From Oleiphilus messinensis (GTDB lineage Bacteria; Pseudomonadota; Gammaproteobacteria; Pseudomonadales; Oleiphilaceae), in contig NZ_CP021425.1 in assembly GCF_002162375.1 (NCBI RefSeq), positions 1,795,501 to 1,859,500 on the forward strand: a stretch of 64,000 nt of DNA. Reading direction: 5' to 3'. A program made the translations under genes and the position numbers. Positions 63,882 to 64,000 of this stretch are shown in pieces; position 1 is the first letter of the stretch, and the number at the start of each line of letters is the position of its first letter. The notes below the pieces were generated by a model that did no database searches, was not told the DNA's origin, and saw only the letters and a program-made list of their open reading frames with translations.

Positions 63882-64000
63882 CTATTTCCATGGGAATCGT
63901 TTCTCAAAGGTCGAGATATACAAATGCTCAACCTTGTCTCTTGCCCATTGGGTTTTGCGTAGGAATTTTAAGCTGGACTTTACGGACGGATCGCTTTTAA
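63882..64000 (-). CDS. C-terminal end of a VF530-family DNA-binding protein, cut by the window
   Basis: The minus-strand frame is open to the right edge and ends at a TAG (63882–63884). The 38 visible residues include [18 protein letters not shown] and KVEHLYI, the characteristic C-terminal half of VF530/DUF2132 proteins, which are small (about 75–90 aa). The N-terminal half lies outside the window. VF530 of Vibrio fischeri is described as a DNA-binding fold; its role is unclear. Confidence 0.85.
   Translation of the reverse strand, partial: KSDPSVKSSLKFLRKTQWARDKVEHLYISTFEKRFPWK

Overview
The window reads as chromosome of a gammaproteobacterium of the Pseudomonadales/Oceanospirillales type, probably free-living and aquatic. 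Grounds: the gpmI–rhodanese–grxC–secB–trmL neighbourhood known from Pseudomonas, a SUF iron-sulfur operon with sufT, FlgP/FlgT flagellar ring proteins, NhaA, many outer-membrane and secreted proteins, and mid-range GC. I cannot name a genus. I see no rRNA, tRNA, CRISPR array, prophage or insertion sequence.

Layout. 1–3450 is an accessory toxin/immunity block: the tail of a HExxHxxGxxH metalloprotease with a likely secreted partner, then a start-less Rhs core fused to a PD-(D/E)XK-type nuclease C-terminus and its likely immunity gene. 3.9–5.1 kb is an OmpA-family protein. 5.15–10.5 kb is a tight minus-strand five-gene cluster matching the uncharacterised Salmonella STM4011–STM4015 families (two radical SAM enzymes, an alkaline-phosphatase-fold protein, an ATP-grasp protein, a leucine-rich-repeat-like protein). 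This is the best candidate for an undescribed system. 10.8–14.1 kb holds an unknown small protein, GFA, NADAR, a methyltransferase and a LysR regulator. 14.2–19.7 kb has a chemoreceptor, the lutABC lactate operon and an exported monooxygenase-fold protein. 19.9–23 kb has an AraC regulator overlapping a hydrolase, then an autotransporter.

23.3–26.9 kb is a caspase-like lipoprotein plus a membrane Ser/Thr kinase, preceded by three tandem 16-bp repeats. 27.2–46 kb is mostly housekeeping: Tim44-like protein, flavin oxidoreductase, gpmI, rhodanese/grxC/secB, trmL, thiolase, pteridine reductase, AraC+azlCD, cca, a His/Cys-rich lipoprotein with flgP and flgT, and nhaA. 43.9–50.4 kb is sufBCDS-A-T-E, with an IscR type-1-like site upstream of sufB but no iscR here.

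50.9–64 kb carries envelope and secreted functions: a BON protein, a large subtilisin-like protease behind three 20-bp repeats, two periplasmic binding proteins, and a porin-like gene broken by a 172-bp tandem duplication whose collapse would restore the frame. Then come PsiE, a nucleotidyltransferase-like protein, a DUF1428 protein, a tautomerase, a penicillin-acylase-family lipoprotein, and at the right edge the tail of a VF530-family gene.
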